A stretch of DNA of 64,000 nt from Epinephelus fuscoguttatus (GCF_011397635.1 NC_064755.1:19823282-19887281), one strand, 5' to 3'; counted from the first letter of the stretch, positions 32,271 through 46,212 are shown. The notes: a model not told the origin generated them from the letters alone. Made by a program: numbers and translations.

Positions 32271-34221
32271 GTTAGTTATCTTAGTGTTTGGTGCAACCTT
32301 CTGCTCGTTCTTACTGCCTCACAGCCACACTGTAAAGCCGCTGTGACTGTCTGCCCGCTGGCACACCAATCTACAGCCTGTTCTGGCATTAGGTTGCCAT
32401 GGAGAAAATTGCCAGCATATTATTTGCAGTAGATTGACTCCAGTGCTGCAAAAGTGGGAGTCATTTTTTGTTGGCAATACATTACCACATATTTTCCTTT
32501 TTCTTAAGGCCACTTGGCATTTAAAAAAAGCCGTCCCCTTCTTATTGCCGTTTGTACTTAATTATGAAATTTAAATGAGGCTCATATGGCTGAAGGACCC
32601 TTTTAGTATGCTTGTCTTCCTGTGTTTATTCATAAATATGTAGCATTCAGTATATATTCGATATCTATTTGGACACAACTTAAGTCTTCTTCCCCCTTTT
32701 TTTTAAGAGTATGTAAGGTATTCTATACCTGCACCATCCTCTTGCCACCACAGTGTCCTATGAAATCCACTGGGAATGTTGCTTTGCTTATCATTTCCCC
32801 TTTGTGGCTCTTTGACATTTTGACCCTCTATTCTCTTTAATCTCTTCCTTTCTTAAAACTTCCAATATTTGCAGGTTGTTTGCAGGTCTGGTCTCCAGTC
32901 AGTTTCCCCTCTTCTTCACCCTGCTTTCTCTTCTCTTGGCTCTCTCTCTCCCTGCTCTTTCAGCTGTCCTGTCCTCTCCTCCCTGTCTTCATCCTCGAGC
33001 TTCCAGTTTATTTCAGTGTTTACTGATCTGGGTGAAGTGTACCTCGTCGTCCCAGAGCTGTCTCTCATTTAAATGCACCACTTCATTATATGGAGCCTGC
33101 AGCCACAGACCTTTTAGCTGTTTCCAAAAATGTATCCAAGAAATGGGTTGGTGCTGTGCCAGAGAGACGCAGAAATCATTACTCAAAAGGTACTCAAAAG
33201 TATGTTTTATAACTGAAGAAACTTTGATCTATAAAGTTCTAGTTACGCATGCTAATAGCAGGCATTGGTAACAAGTGTGTAGTCAGGTTCTGGGCTGGAA
33301 GAGAGGGAAGGTTAAAAGAGGGTTGTTTTTGTGAAAAGGGTGGCGAGATGACTCAAAGACCAGGCAGTATAAATCAAGTGTGTGGAAAAGGATAAAGTCT
33401 ATCAGACTGCTCTCTGTTCCTCTGAGATATGGAGCCAGCCATGCATGTGCATTGTCTGCCTCCATTCGGGTCTCTTATCCTCAGGGAGGTCTCTTTTAAG
33501 ACTACTCAGATTCATAATCTGCCCATTATTGACTTGGGATGGCCTTGAGTAAATTGAAGATGGAGCTTTTCTTTTGTAAAGCATTGACTTTTTTTCAAAG
33601 GGAAGACATGTAGCGACAATATGATTGAGGCTCGGCTTCAGCCACAGTGGCCACCACTTTGCGACATTGTCTTGTTCTTTAGCTACAGTATTTAACTTCC
33701 ACAGCTATTCTCTGTGGCATGTATGTTGAGTTTTATAACGGTGTAATCATACCATGCCATGGCATATGTATGATGGCAAAAAAAAGGGAAAACACATGAC
33801 CAAACACTGTGTTTTTTGTTTTTTTTTTCAGATTTGCACACACTAGCTATTTGGGATCAGTAGGACCTGATAAGTATAAAAAACTAAACACTGTCCATGT
33901 TAAGTCCCAATGTCCTCAAATGAGTATGTCCTAATTAACAGTGTCTTAGCTTGTTACTGTTAATAAAACTGGTCACATTTGTATTCTGTATCAAACTACA
34001 GTCATTATTAATCAGAAATAAACAAGTTTCAACCATAAAATGGTTTTGGACCTTGTCCACTTTTGTATCGGGATCGGATGCGGACTGACTTGGCAGAGAT
34101 GGCCGCCATCTTGTTTTTACATGGATCAGCGTATTGTGCAAATGAACCTTCCGCATGTTCACCGACGAATACGTTGTTACGACCTTTACTTCTTCGAGAT
34201 GATCAAGTTTGATCGTCTTCT

Positions 34222-35000
34222 TAGTAGTGCTGTCACGGTACCAAAATTGGGTCCCACAGTACAATACCAGTGAAAGTATCACGGTTCTGAGTAGTATCAC
34301 GATACCACAGCAAAAATGAGGCAGATGTGCCTTTTGTCATTTATAAAAAGATAAGTCATTTTTCTATAATACATCAATGATATTTCAATGGAATAAATTA
34401 CTTATTGACTTATTCATACTTCAAAAACGGCATCAATAAGTGATTAACATAGGAGGGGTCAAAATAAAATAAATAAATAGAATAAAAATCAAGCAGCCAC
34501 CCTCCTCCTCTGATAAGTTAAGAACAGTCCCTAAAGTGCGGTGAGTTTTGTGGGCCGTTACCTGCCACAAAGAGAGAAATGTGAACGGCTCGTCTCTCCA
34601 TTCACAGGTCACATACCTGTGTGCCTCCATGGCTCAGCTGTTCAGGTATTTCTGGGCAGTCATGACACCAACGAAGAGGAAATTATTGGACCTGGAGCCG
34701 GGCTTCTCGGTCACCAGTAAGCCGTTATCTTGCACCACGGAGCACTATGGCCACCGTATTTGACAGCAATACGGCAGAGACTCCGCCATATTCCTGTCTG
34801 TGACCCCCATTCACAGGATTCGCCTTTCGTTTCTGCTGCAGGTTGAAATCTGTACTCACACAGCATGCTCCTGAATGATTTCTTTTGCTCGCACTAAACT
34901 ATTTGTAGTCACAAATGTGAGTACAATGCTCGTACCGTAGAGCTCTGTGGAAAACAAGTACCGTGGTCTATCGTTGGTACCAGTATACCGTGCAACACTA
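34222..35000. mobile_element. MITE with CACGGTA(C/T) termini
   Basis: TAGTAGTGCTGTCACGGTAC at the left is mirrored by GTATACCGTGCAACACTA at the right. CTTCT stands directly on each side (34217-34221, 35001-35005). It encodes no transposase. Confidence 0.6.
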
Positions 35001-35712
35001 CTTCTCAGCTCCCTGCCAGGGCCACAAGATGGAACAGAAAATTGCCCAAGAATGAGGACAACAGGTCTAAGTTCAGTAGAATGAAGTATAAGGTCACGTA
35101 AATCAAAATGAGATGTCCACATATGAGTACGGAGGGTCTCAGGAGGATATAAGCCTGTTAAGACTTGGTATTTAAATGCTTTTCAGTGATCTGAACACAA
35201 GTAGACAGCTGAGACACAACACCATTGACATCTGTGTTTATCATATGTCTCCAGCAGACAACTTGTGTTCATATTTCATTAAGGCCTTAGAAGATCAAAG
35301 AGCCCAGTGCAGCATTATGACATCAACACTCTCACTAGCATGCTCATTAGTCACGTTAATAGTTGTGTCAGTAAGACTGGAGATAAAGCTTTCAGCTGAA
35401 ATCGATCCGTCTCCTTCCATAGGGCAAAACAATGGATGGTCACACAACACTTCATCCAACTCATCATGAAATAGGCAAGCTAGAGAGCATTAGGCCCTTG
35501 TCACCAACACAACCACCATGGCCAGCATTGATGATGTAGTCCTTGCCGGCAAGGACACATCAGGACACATTAGCATTTACATTACAAAAGATAAGTGGTC
35601 AAATGTTCCCCAGACCACCTCAGCAAGTGGTTTGAGTTATCGGATCACAATGCGTCCTGGTGGTTGCTTACACCTGTATTTAGCGCTGTCAACTTGTGAT
35701 CAGACCACTTAA

Positions 35713-36589
35713 AGGATAACTTCAGTATCTTTCAACCTGGGCCCTATTTCCCCATGTGTATGTGTGTGTATGATTCATAGGTACAACTCGTTTTAAAATT
35801 GGTTCAGTATTAAGGGAGGCAGATGCAGCCGGCAGCCGCGAGGTAGATATGGGGGCAAATGCGTGCCACAAATTGAAAAGCAGACAAGGATAGAGAGAGA
35901 GGGCCAATGAGCAGACGAGGATGAAGCAGCAGCTGCACGAACGCGAATCTCTGAGGACTGGTGGTGCTCCTGTGGTTGCTATGACTCCATGCCCACAGAA
36001 GAAGAATGTTTGTGTTGCAACGAGTGGGACCTGTTGCCCAATATTCATGGTCTCGATGTGTCCTGGGATGATACAGAAACTACCAAACACTGTGTAACTA
36101 TGTTAGAGGATTTCCCCCCTCTGATCAACAGGGCAGTGCTAGATAGCTTTTTTCATGTGCCCAAAATAAATTAGAGGAGGCAGCCAAAACCACAGGGACC
36201 AAATGGTCAACTATCCATCAAGTAAGTATAACTAATATGTCTTTATGCATGTAATACTGATACCTAGAATTGTTGTTTTCTTCTGTCAACAAGCAAAGCT
36301 CTTGCGAGATGATGTCACACACAGCCGGGAGGAAGTGAAGGGTCAGGGACAAGCTGCTATTTACAGAGACAGCACTGGAGATCTGAACCGGTCAGTGGCA
36401 AGAAAAAGCACTTTTAATGCGCAAACTTCTACGGGACGCATTTGCCCCCATATCTACCTCGCGGCCGCCGGCTGCATCCGACTCCCTTAATGCTGAACCA
36501 GTTTTAAAATGAGTTGTACCTATGAATCATACGCACACATATACACATGGGGAAATAGGGCCCAGGTTGAAAAATACAGAAGTTATCCT
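35713..36589 (+). mobile_element. TTAA-flanked long-inverted-repeat element carrying a P2X7-like domain
   Basis: The element begins AGGATAACTTC and ends GAAGTTATCCT, with TTAA on both sides (35709-35712, 36590-36593), the target preference of piggyBac transposons. The inverted repeats run about 165 bases into the element on each side with few mismatches (both contain ATAGATATGGGGGCAAATGC-type sequence). The 540-base centre holds the cysteine-rich frame described separately. No transposase is seen. The left arm differs from the right at scattered sites, so the insertion is not very recent. Confidence 0.75.
35911..36174 (+). pseudogene. P2X7 receptor C-terminal (ballast)-domain-like frame inside the TTAA element
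   Basis: Open frame from 35911 to TAG at 36172-36174. It reads an acidic/alanine lead, then EDWWCSCGCYDSMPTEEECL and CC, then C..MLEDFPPLINRAVLDSFF. Human P2X7 has WCHCGQC...CLEELCC...C.T...F..LVLSRHVLQFLL in the same order, in its zinc-binding cytoplasmic domain; fish P2X7-like proteins have the PTEEECLCC form. One residue appears lost in the C-G-x-C turn and the frame stops before the second cysteine-rich half (AYR...PSC), so it is a fragment. No channel part is nearby. The identification is by pattern and needs a profile search. Confidence 0.65.
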
Positions 36590-38857
36590 TTAAGATGCAT
36601 GTTAATACTAGGTATAAACAGGTTGTGTGAGTTGGCAGTACCAATTCAGTCTTGGCCTTTACATGGCAATGGATCCAGTTCGAAGAGTGCTTTTCCATTA
36701 TCTTGTGTTATATCATGATCCTGCACATCGAGCCATTGAAGAGCTCTTTTCAGTGTCTGATTTTTCTCTGAAGACTGTCTCTTTCTGTCTGTTTGCATCA
36801 CTGCATATGTATTATTCACCTCGATGATAAAAATGCTAATGTAATGCCATTCCATAAAAGAGCCCTGTTTTAAAAAAAAGCATTTCTAATGCTAATCCCA
36901 GTGTTTTGTTGAGACCGTGTCAGAGTGCTGTTGATTCATCTGTATGCTAAGTTAAGAGGTTTTAGTTTGTGTTGGTGATGTGAAGAGGTAGAGTTAGACA
37001 AGGTTAGCTTCAGAAAATAGGTCCACAAAACTCAATACACTGTTGAATCAACGCTTCTCTGCCACAGTCTTTTGAGGTTTTTAAATTTTTAAAAGGCCGT
37101 ACTTGTTGCAGAACTATTTTATTAGTCCTCGTTGGTTCTCCTCGCTGAATGTTCCTGAAGGGTCTTTTGCAACGGAGAAGGGCTATATGTACGTGAGCAG
37201 ACTATCAGAGGTGTAGATCAGATGTAATATATGTGTGTGCAGGCATTGTGTGTGACATTATTCACACAAATCCTTGGCTGCATATTTTCACTCCAGCAAG
37301 TGTAACTGTCAGGGTGTTTTCCTGTGCCGTACGTGCAGCATCCGGGTGTAAATTGCCAAGTAGCTTGTGTAAAAGTCGACAACAGCTCCAACAGTTGAAA
37401 AGAAGGCTGCAGATATGTTTTGCTGCAGTGGCTCAGTCTTGTGAACTCCGTCATGTCAGACAGTGTACAAACATTTACAATATCACTCGGAGAAGCACTG
37501 CCTCCGAATTGCTCCATAGCTGTGTACATTGCGCTGATGCATCATTTATAAATGGTGATGCCGATTCAATGCATCAATGTGCAACAAGAAATAATCAAAT
37601 CACTCCGGTTTAGCGACAATCAATATGAAGCACTTTGAAATGCATTGATCAGATTGAAATGATACTGCTCACTCTTTTGGATTGAAAAGCATAAACTGGC
37701 ACTATCACTGCTACAGCCATTACTGCCATTACTGTTGCTGCCACTGACAGTAATATAGGCGCTTAGACTCCTGCTGCTAATGTCACTATTACTAAGGCTG
37801 CTTCTGCCTCTGTCACAGTACAAGTAATGTCACTGCTCAGAGTGAAATGTGCACTGAACCCTGTTTCGGGGACTCATAAGTAAACACATTTACACAATGT
37901 GCGCAATTTTCAAAAACAAAAAGAAGAAACCATTTCAGTTAATTGTTACTGAGTCAGTTTGTGTTTCCGAAAATTGAACTGAATCTCATCAAGAAAGAAA
38001 AATAACAACAGGCTTTCTCGAAGCAAATTGCGAGATTGAATAATTAAATTAAATCGATGTCAGGCCAGCAATCCACACACCTATTAAGCATTTTTAATGT
38101 GTGGAAAAGTGTCTTTCTTTGCAGTTCTACTGTAAAGCTTGGGAGCTCATCCCTTATCCTGCCCACGGGTTAAAAAAAAAACTATGCACAGACCTTGAGT
38201 CAGCCTTGGGCTCCCCACACTGGGAATAACCTATAAGCATACTGCATACCAAACAACAGGACTGTTGAAGCAATGCGAACAAAGAGTTACTCACCACTCG
38301 CCATGTTCTGTTTTTCTCCCCACTGTTAACATAGTACAGTCAGATGACATTTCTCCTCCCCTGCTTTCCTTTTTCGTGTGAGCATTCTGATCTCGGCTTT
38401 GAGATAATAATATTAGAAATGTAATATCTGTGGGTATCAAGGAGGGAATAAATGAAAATAAGAATTAGAAATAAAACAACGCAGTCGTAGGTGAGGGGGA
38501 AGGGGATTGTTACCCAGAGTTGCGAGTGAGAGATCAGATTAGTGCTCAGGCAGTATTACATTCTGCTGGGAGAACCTCGGAACACCCCTTTTTATCCCTG
38601 CTCCACTAAAACATCAAACAGCCAAGACACTGCAATCTGAGGCACCTACAAGTGAACAAACAATAAGTAATTTGACTGTGACTGAGAACACGAGACAAGT
38701 TATTAAGAAGTTATTAGTTTTTTGTGCTGCATGCCTGCCCACATTCTGTCTGTCATGAAATGTCATATATCTATGGACAACTCACAATGATATCTTTTAT
38801 TTGATATTTTGGCATTCTCTTTTTAAAATTTCATATCCTGCGTGGATAATACCTTGG

Positions 38858-38874
38858 ATTTTTTTTTTTTTTTT
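38858..38874. repeat. poly(T) tract
   Basis: Run of about 17 T. Confidence 0.8.
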
Positions 38875-39707
38875 CACATGAAACCAGTCAATTTGGCATG
38901 AATATTTTAAGACCCCATGAAATGAAAATGAAGCTCAGTACACAGAGTTAATTTTGATGAAAGGGAGTTATGGACGGAACCTCGGCAGGGGTTCGTGTTT
39001 TAATGTCTGAACTGCATTCATAACGCTTTGAGTTTTCTTTTTAATTTGTAGAGATATTGATATAAACCCCACTAGCAGTGATGAAACACTGTGGTTGAGT
39101 GTGTTACACCCATAGTTCACAAATTTTCTGGGAGCACTGGCTTTGAATTGAAACTAAGCCTATATACTAAAGAATTTGAGCACACTGCTTTGGAAACCCT
39201 CCTATGGTACATCACAGGCTTACTAGATAAGAACAAGATGTCAGTTCAACTGTGATGCAAAAAAGAAAAAAAAGAAAAAGTGAAATGAGTCATCTCGCTT
39301 CACAATTACTTACAAGTGAGTTTCGCATGTAAGGCCATTTCAATTATGGATTTCCATTACCCATGTTATTTCTGCCATTTGACGTTTGTGATGTTCCACA
39401 GGAGACTGGTGCAGCAATCAAGAACCAGCACGCCGTATTTTTTTTTTATTTTACTTCAGGGGGTCTTTAATGTAAGAGCAGCAAGCAAAAGTCATTTATG
39501 TCAAGGCATACAAATGGCCATCTTTCCTGACCTGCCTACTGTGTTCTGCAGTGTTTCAGGGATGTACAGGAAGGCAAAATAATGGATTCATTTTTCCGTC
39601 AATAAGTAAAAGACAAATCAAGTGAAACTTTTATCAGCCAGCGCCAAAAGTATCTTCAAGGGTTCATTGTCATACACAGCCAGGCCCCGGCCTGTGGTCC
39701 ATGAGCT

Positions 39708-39725
39708 CCCCCCCCCCCCCCTCCC
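39708..39725. repeat. poly(C) tract
   Basis: Run of about 13 C followed by TCCCCC; assembly length may be unreliable here. Confidence 0.8.
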
Positions 39726-41625
39726 CCTTCATCATAAAGAAAAGTCTGACAAGCCGATATGATACCAGAAAAAAGTAGTGCAGAGCAAAGTGTGCTTTGT
39801 GCTGCTGTAAAAGTAAAAATATGACCTTTTGAGGAAAGCAGAATGAAGAAGTAAAAGGTCTGCGAGGCTGGAGATATCAGGCTCGCCTCTGAAGCGTGAC
39901 ACTTGGTCAATTGCGGGCTGATGCGATTTACCCGAGACAAGACAGAGAGTGATGGTGAAGTAACAAGGCAGCCGGGCCTCCCAGACTCAGGCACTGGTGG
40001 GGATCAGGGAGCTTCTTCCTGGAGTTTACGGAAAGTTGGTGGATTAGTTTTCATCAATAACTTGTCAGCAGACAGTGGCTGCCCTGTCACATCATACATT
40101 ATTTAAGTTTCAAGGGGACAGACAGTGGATGGTCCAATAAACAGACCTTTATGTTTTATTCATACACAGCTTTTAGATTTATATACATGCGGATTAAGGT
40201 TGCTTTATAAAATGTGTAGATTTTAAGTCAAACTGTGAACGTTTGTGTAATTAGCGGCTAATGGTCCGTGTGCCACCATTAGGGAGTTCTTATGTATAAG
40301 TGGATGGGTGCTGTCATGCAGCTCCTTACCCAGAGATAGGGAGTTGTGTGCAATGGTTACACTATAATGCAGCCCGATCACTCTCAGCCTGAATAATGAA
40401 GAAAGAGTGTCTGCCATGTGGAAAGAATACTGTTCACAGAAGAGGATGAATGCAGAATACTTTCGCAGTGTTCGTCTCCATTTTCATTCTCCTTTAGAAT
40501 CCTTTGTGGGCGAAGACGGAGCGCGGTGTCGCATGAGCAGTTCTCTCTAAAATTTAAACGATGCAGAGGTTCTTCAAATTGTATTCGCTAAAATAAAACT
40601 GACATGAAAGAATGGAGCAGCTGACCCAGAACATACCAGGGGCTTTTTGTTCAAGTGGCACTTACAACCCTCTTTTAGCTCTTGATAAAGAGTTTGTCTC
40701 AGATATACAGCGATTTAAGCCGTGGAAAAATGGGCTCTATAGGGTTCCAGTTTATCAGATGCATTACCGTCTGTTTGTGTTCACATGTAGTCCTGAGCAC
40801 ATGATGCTCATCCTTTGTGACTCCAACCTACTTCTTCCCCCTGCACGCAGAGGCCTGCGCACACTAAAACACACTTTTGTTTCAGACTGCTTTTATTAAC
40901 TGATAAAAGAAATGCAATTTCCACACATCGTGATTTATGCTTTTATTCCCGAGACTGGACAAGCAAGTTTATTTATGTACACTACATGGTCATAATAAGG
41001 AGTAAAGCACCCAAGACTTAAATGTCTCCCCATTAAGAGGTTGGATAGACTATAAATTTCTAGTGCACATTATTGTGTAATGGGAAAGATGACTGCATTA
41101 TTTATGTCTAGTTTTTGTGTACACCGGTTGCTTTGGTAAAGTTCGCCTCATGATGCATCTGCCCTCCCTCGGCACTGCATTAGTTCTGCGATGGAGGCTG
41201 CAGGCTGTTCTATCTTAGATGTTTCACTTTAGAACTGATTGGAGATGTTGTAATACAGAACTTTTAATTTTCTTAACAACACCTTTTGGCAGTGGAGTAG
41301 TTCCACTTAAACCAGACATTCGTACACACTTTGTTTTTGCCATGACAACGTGGAGTGATAGCATGGCTGACTCCATATTTAGACTTGGACGGTGTAGATA
41401 AACAATTCTGTATGCAAAAATAATCTAGCTCAAGCCATATATCGTATGATATTCCCTCATGTTTACGCGCATGTATATTTACATAAGAATGCCACCAACG
41501 TGATGCTGGAATAAACAGCAGCGTTTTCATTATTATTATAAGACTTGGGTGCAGAGCATCAGTGTTATTTCACAGCACCTCAACCAAATGAACAGAAAAA
41601 ACTACACTGAGACATGTTTTGCTGT

Positions 41626-41653
41626 CACACACACACACACACACACACACACA
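41626..41653. repeat. (CA)n microsatellite
   Basis: About 13 CA units. Confidence 0.9.
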
Positions 41654-42304
41654 TTTGATTTGATTTCAATAACCGTCCTTAAAAAGATTTAATAAAGACT
41701 CTGACATTCGGCAATGTTTTCTTATCGTTTTTAGGTAAGAATAGAATCTACACACACAGAGCACAGTTGTATATTATTCTAGGAGTTATATTACAATATT
41801 TTTTAAAATATTTTCTAATGCTTTATTAGTTAATTTAACTAATTTACAAGGCCTTATAGTCCTTCAACTCACATCAGTTATGTTAATCAGAACCGAGTCA
41901 TCTAATAATGAGTGATTGATCGTGCTTGGAAATGTCATGGGTTTGGGTGGACACATCAAAAAGTGACAAAGCAGCCCTCCGACTAAGTTAAATGGTCCAC
42001 CTTTCACCTGATCTCCCACTCTCCATGTCATGCTCTGTCGCTGTCTCAAACACACACACGCTTATCTTAGAGAGCGCCATGGTGCTTGTCTTTGTCCTCA
42101 GTCCTGATAATTGTGCTACTATAATGCATAAAGTAGGCGGTTTCGCGGGTCAGGTCAGGTTTGGGTGGTTGATTAACACATATTTCCCCATGCATCTTCT
42201 TTGTTGTTTCATCTGCTGCTGATGATGCTAAATATGCGAAATGTTCCTCCACCACTTCATCTTCCATAGACTTTCACTTGGGCATTCTTGGAGGAGGGTC
42301 TAGA

Positions 42305-42500
42305 TCAAGAACTGTATAAATAATGGACGTAGCTACCATGACATCACCCATTGGTTTGTGGACCGCCGCTTTGAAGCCTGGAGTTCGGTATTTGGTCCGT
42401 CGCCATCTTGTTTTCTTTAGAGCCAGAAGTGACCATATTAGGAGGAGCTGGGGGTGGATCTGCAAGCGCTGTGGAGGAGCAAGGCGTAGATCTGAGAAGC
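42305..42500 (+). repeat. SINE-like teleost repeat, copy 2
   Basis: Contains ACTGTATAAATAATGGACGTAG, CATCACCCATTGGTTTGTGG and CGTCGCCATCTTG in the order of the copy at 30185-30400. Confidence 0.6.
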
Positions 42501-43639
42501 AGCAGACAGCCTGTCACTCGAGACGTCCCACCCCTAAATATGCAAAACATTGGGCGTGAATAAAATGTAAACGGATGAGTTATAAAAAAATCCACCCCCT
42601 GTACTGTTGACGTGAATGTTGTCATTAACTGCAGAGACCAACATTTCTCTGTCATCTTTTTGTACCAGGCTGTAAACATTTTAACATGTGTGTCCATGTG
42701 GATTTATTCTGTTTTGGCACCAGTCTCAAGTAGCCAATCAATGAACTGCAGTTTTTGGCTCTTCACAATTAGCTGTATTTGTCTTCTTTTGAGGTTGCTG
42801 CTTGGTCTAGATGCAATCTCGCAGACTACTCACTTGACTACACAAAACCCCCACTTCACTTTAGAAAAACATTTAGAAAGATAACAGTGAATGAGGCCCA
42901 TTGCTCTTTGAAAGGGTGTATTTTCATTATTATGCTACTAAACTATCAGTATATCAGTGGCATAAAATGGTTTTAAGATTATAATAATATTGTTTATCAC
43001 AATTATTTCTGGGACAATATAACGGTCACCCAAAGTAGTCATCATGACATGCCTACTCCCGTCTAAAGCAGTGTAGGGTTGGAGTAAATCTTGTTGAGAG
43101 ATGACAATTGAGAAGATTCCTTTCAAGCTATTAACTGAATGCACCATAGTGGCTGTCAAAAATGACTGAAACGCTCCTCCTCAGGTTTTCATCATAAACC
43201 TAATGGCATTCTGCTACCAGCTCCATTGTTGTTGTTTTGTGTCGTAGGAGGATCGTGGAAAAAAAACAAACAGCGTGGCGCACCAGGCTGTCTCGATCCA
43301 GCCTTCAGAAAATGTCTGTGTCTCTGTTATGGATGTATGAGGGGAAATTGAAAAACAAAATGAGGTTTTAAAAAAGAAAATACTATGGTTTCCAGGATGT
43401 TAATCCCTTGTTTTGTTTTGCAGAAAGCCTTCTCTGTATGCTCGTACTAAGCGCAATAGGAGAAAAAAGCTGAAAGGTGGTAGTCATATGATGTAGCTTA
43501 CCAGAATGCTTCAGCCATTTATCATTGTTATGAAGGCTATCATGGGACCTTGCACAAGAGTCCTTTATAATAAGTGCTGTGTTCTCTCATATTTTCAGGG
43601 CTGCCACACAAATGCATACACCCCACACAGCAAATATGA

Positions 43640-43990
43640 GTGGTAGTACAGTCCTTCTGTTCCTGCAGCATTCGATTTATATAAGCCTGCTGCAAGATCC
43701 TCTCTCACTCTGCCAGCTAATTCCTTCAGCTGACGCCCTGTAGGAGGCGCTCTAGATCCCTCCCCACCAAATCATCAGATTTAAAAACTGTTTTTTTCCC
43801 CACCGCAATAAGGGCTCTGAACACTTCTCACTAACCCTGGCAGATGTACTGCACTTACAACTGTTTTGTCAATCTGTAAATACTGTCTGTGAATTTTGTC
43901 TTGTGGTAAATAGTGTCTGTTGTGTTAGTCATGGGTTCAATGTGACGTTCGTATCTGTCTATGTTTGATTAAGCATGCTGCAGCAAATCA
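43640..43990 (+). mobile_element. decayed LINE 3' end
   Basis: After a CTCTAGATCCCTCC stretch, the frame around 43790-43830 reads FFPTAIRALN, the conserved LINE ORF2 C-terminal signature (F.P.AI.LLN). It is followed by AT-rich 3' UTR-like sequence. Confidence 0.4.
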
Positions 43991-43999
43991 TGTTGTCAT

Positions 44000-45860
44000 T
44001 AATGAATAATTGATTAACTCTTAATTCACACAGAGACATACTATGGCTCAACTGTATTTCCTCCTCTTACAAATAATTGTTATTTGAATCATCTTCCAAT
44101 TATTTTTGTCTCCTCACTTTCACCCATGTTTGTTTAGTTGTAAAATGATTACAGGCGTTAGGCCTGTAAATCCTTGCCTCTACTGATCACACCGTGTTGT
44201 GTCGAGATGAAATGGCTGTAAATGTCATGCCCTTTGCAGCGAAGGGATGTTTTGGCTTGAATAGCACCATAACAAAGCTTACCTGGCTCGGCTGAATGCC
44301 ATGGGAGACAGCTCTCTTTAATAGCTTCATTTACCGTTGTCTCAACAACACAGTCACACCCCGTGTTCGTACTTTGCCGACGATAAGTAAAAACACTGAG
44401 AAATTATTAGAGGGAAATCTTCATTTTTCTCGTGTGGATGTGATGAGTGTTCTCTGTGGAAGTCAAGGGGCAAAAGCATGCATGGGCATTTTGATATATA
44501 GAATTAAATGCATGCCTATGTAGCAGTCATATAAATGACTTTAGTTTCCTACTTTCTTGCCTGCCTTCAAAGACGTGGCACAACAATCAAGCTTCACGAC
44601 AGCCCTTGATGTTACCTGCTTCTTCAGAAATATCTGTACGCCCGCAGCAGTGACAGTTATTCCCTCTGACATTTTTTTCAGTTGGAAATGTGTCATTGTC
44701 TTTCATGGCCAAAGTGTTTGAGACTGTCAAGTGACCACATGTTAATGAAGATTTTAGTTTGATGTTCACATTAAATCACAGTATGAGTACTTGTGCCTCC
44801 ACAGAGGATACGGTTCTGTATTTGTCTTGCTTTTTGTTTCTGATGCATCCGTGCAGTGACTCATTGTAGCCCCAGTGCTTTTAACCACTTCACCATTCCC
44901 TCAGATTCGGGCGCAAAGCCAGCTCCCTTACAGAGGTTACTTCAAGAGCTCGTGAAGCTATGCAAAAGCTCAAGCTCCCATTCTCAATACACAGAGACCC
45001 TCGATTCTCCAACTTTTTTCTGTTTTGATGTCCTCAGCTGCCTGTGCTTCTGAGGTTCAAGGAAGGGGGCTTAATGTTCCATGAATGTGAACGAGGCCTG
45101 GTTCAAAGTCACACACACACGCACACACACCCCGCAATCTTGTAGACGGCTTGCTCCTCTAGTTCCACGGCCGCTGCACTTTGGGTCTTGGGTTCCTCTC
45201 GGGAAACGAACAGAGGGGGCTTGAGGCTTTCTTTTTGATCTGTGAGGCCACTGTGAACATGCTGCTTTTTCTGGTGTGCACGAGCATTGTAATGATATGC
45301 GTTTTATTACAGATCTGTGGAACTCTTCTTCACTGCTGCGATGGTGACTGAGCTGAGATGATACTTTGTCTTATTTTTTATCAAATCATGTTTTATCACA
45401 TTTAGTTGGTTTTGTTATATTTTAAAGCCCTGCCTTACTGTGGTTTATATAATACAAAGAAATCATTTAAATGGTTCAAGGAGAACTCACTTGTCTTTGT
45501 CTATAGTCTTGAATATTATATTAAGTTTTAATAAATAAAGATAAGCATCAGACCAAAATTAAAATGGAATTCGAACACACTTTCAGGCACTTTTTTATCT
45601 TTCCTTCAGGAAAAATTAATTAAACTGTGAATGTTGCTAATTATTATACCTCATGTGTGCTGAGTCGTGTGTGTATGTGTACGGTAGCACATGCCCAGAA
45701 GAAAATCATGCTGTCATTTCATATTATTAACACTCGTGAATACAGCTGCTTCATATCAGATAATTATTTTTTATTACATTTTGAATGCCGACTAAATGTG
45801 TGTGTACACAGCACATGGCAAGATCAAGTGTGCAGTCTTGTGGAGTTACTGTTGATCACA
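44000..45860. other. furin intron 1 stretch, no gene recognised
   Basis: Unique-looking DNA with a short CA repeat at 45109-45130. Confidence 0.4.
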
Positions 45861-45861
45861 T

Positions 45862-46212
45862 CAGGGCTGCAAATAACAGTTGCTTTTATTATTACTTAAT
45901 CTGCCCATTAGTTTCTCAATATGTCAACAAAATGGCAGAATATAGTGAAACATGGCTTGTGTAATTTCCCAGAGCCCAAGTTGACATCTTCAAAAGATAT
46001 GTTTTATCTGACTAATGGTATAAAATAAGGAAGAAGTTCAGTGTATTTTGTGTATGACAAAGAAAAGCATCAAATTCTCACATTGAAGAAGCATGAAACC
46101 AGCAAATATTTGTCTGTTTATGCTTAAAGAATTACGTATGCTATCAGAATAGTTGCCAACTAATTTTCTGTCAATCGACAAATTGATCAGTCGACTAATC
46201 ATTGCAGCTCTA
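45862..46212 (+). mobile_element. hAT-type MITE, GGCTGCAACTAA family, copy 2
   Basis: CAGGGCTGCAAATAAC at the left and TCATTGCAGCTCTA at the right are flanked by perfect 8-bp copies GATCACAT (45854-45861, 46213-46220). The length and internal blocks match the copy at 19050-19387. Confidence 0.75.

Noticed and set aside
36176..36225. Continuation of the P2X7-like frame past the stop to a gtaagt
   Set aside because: A donor-like site exists, but the reading frame is closed by TAG and I found no convincing next exon.
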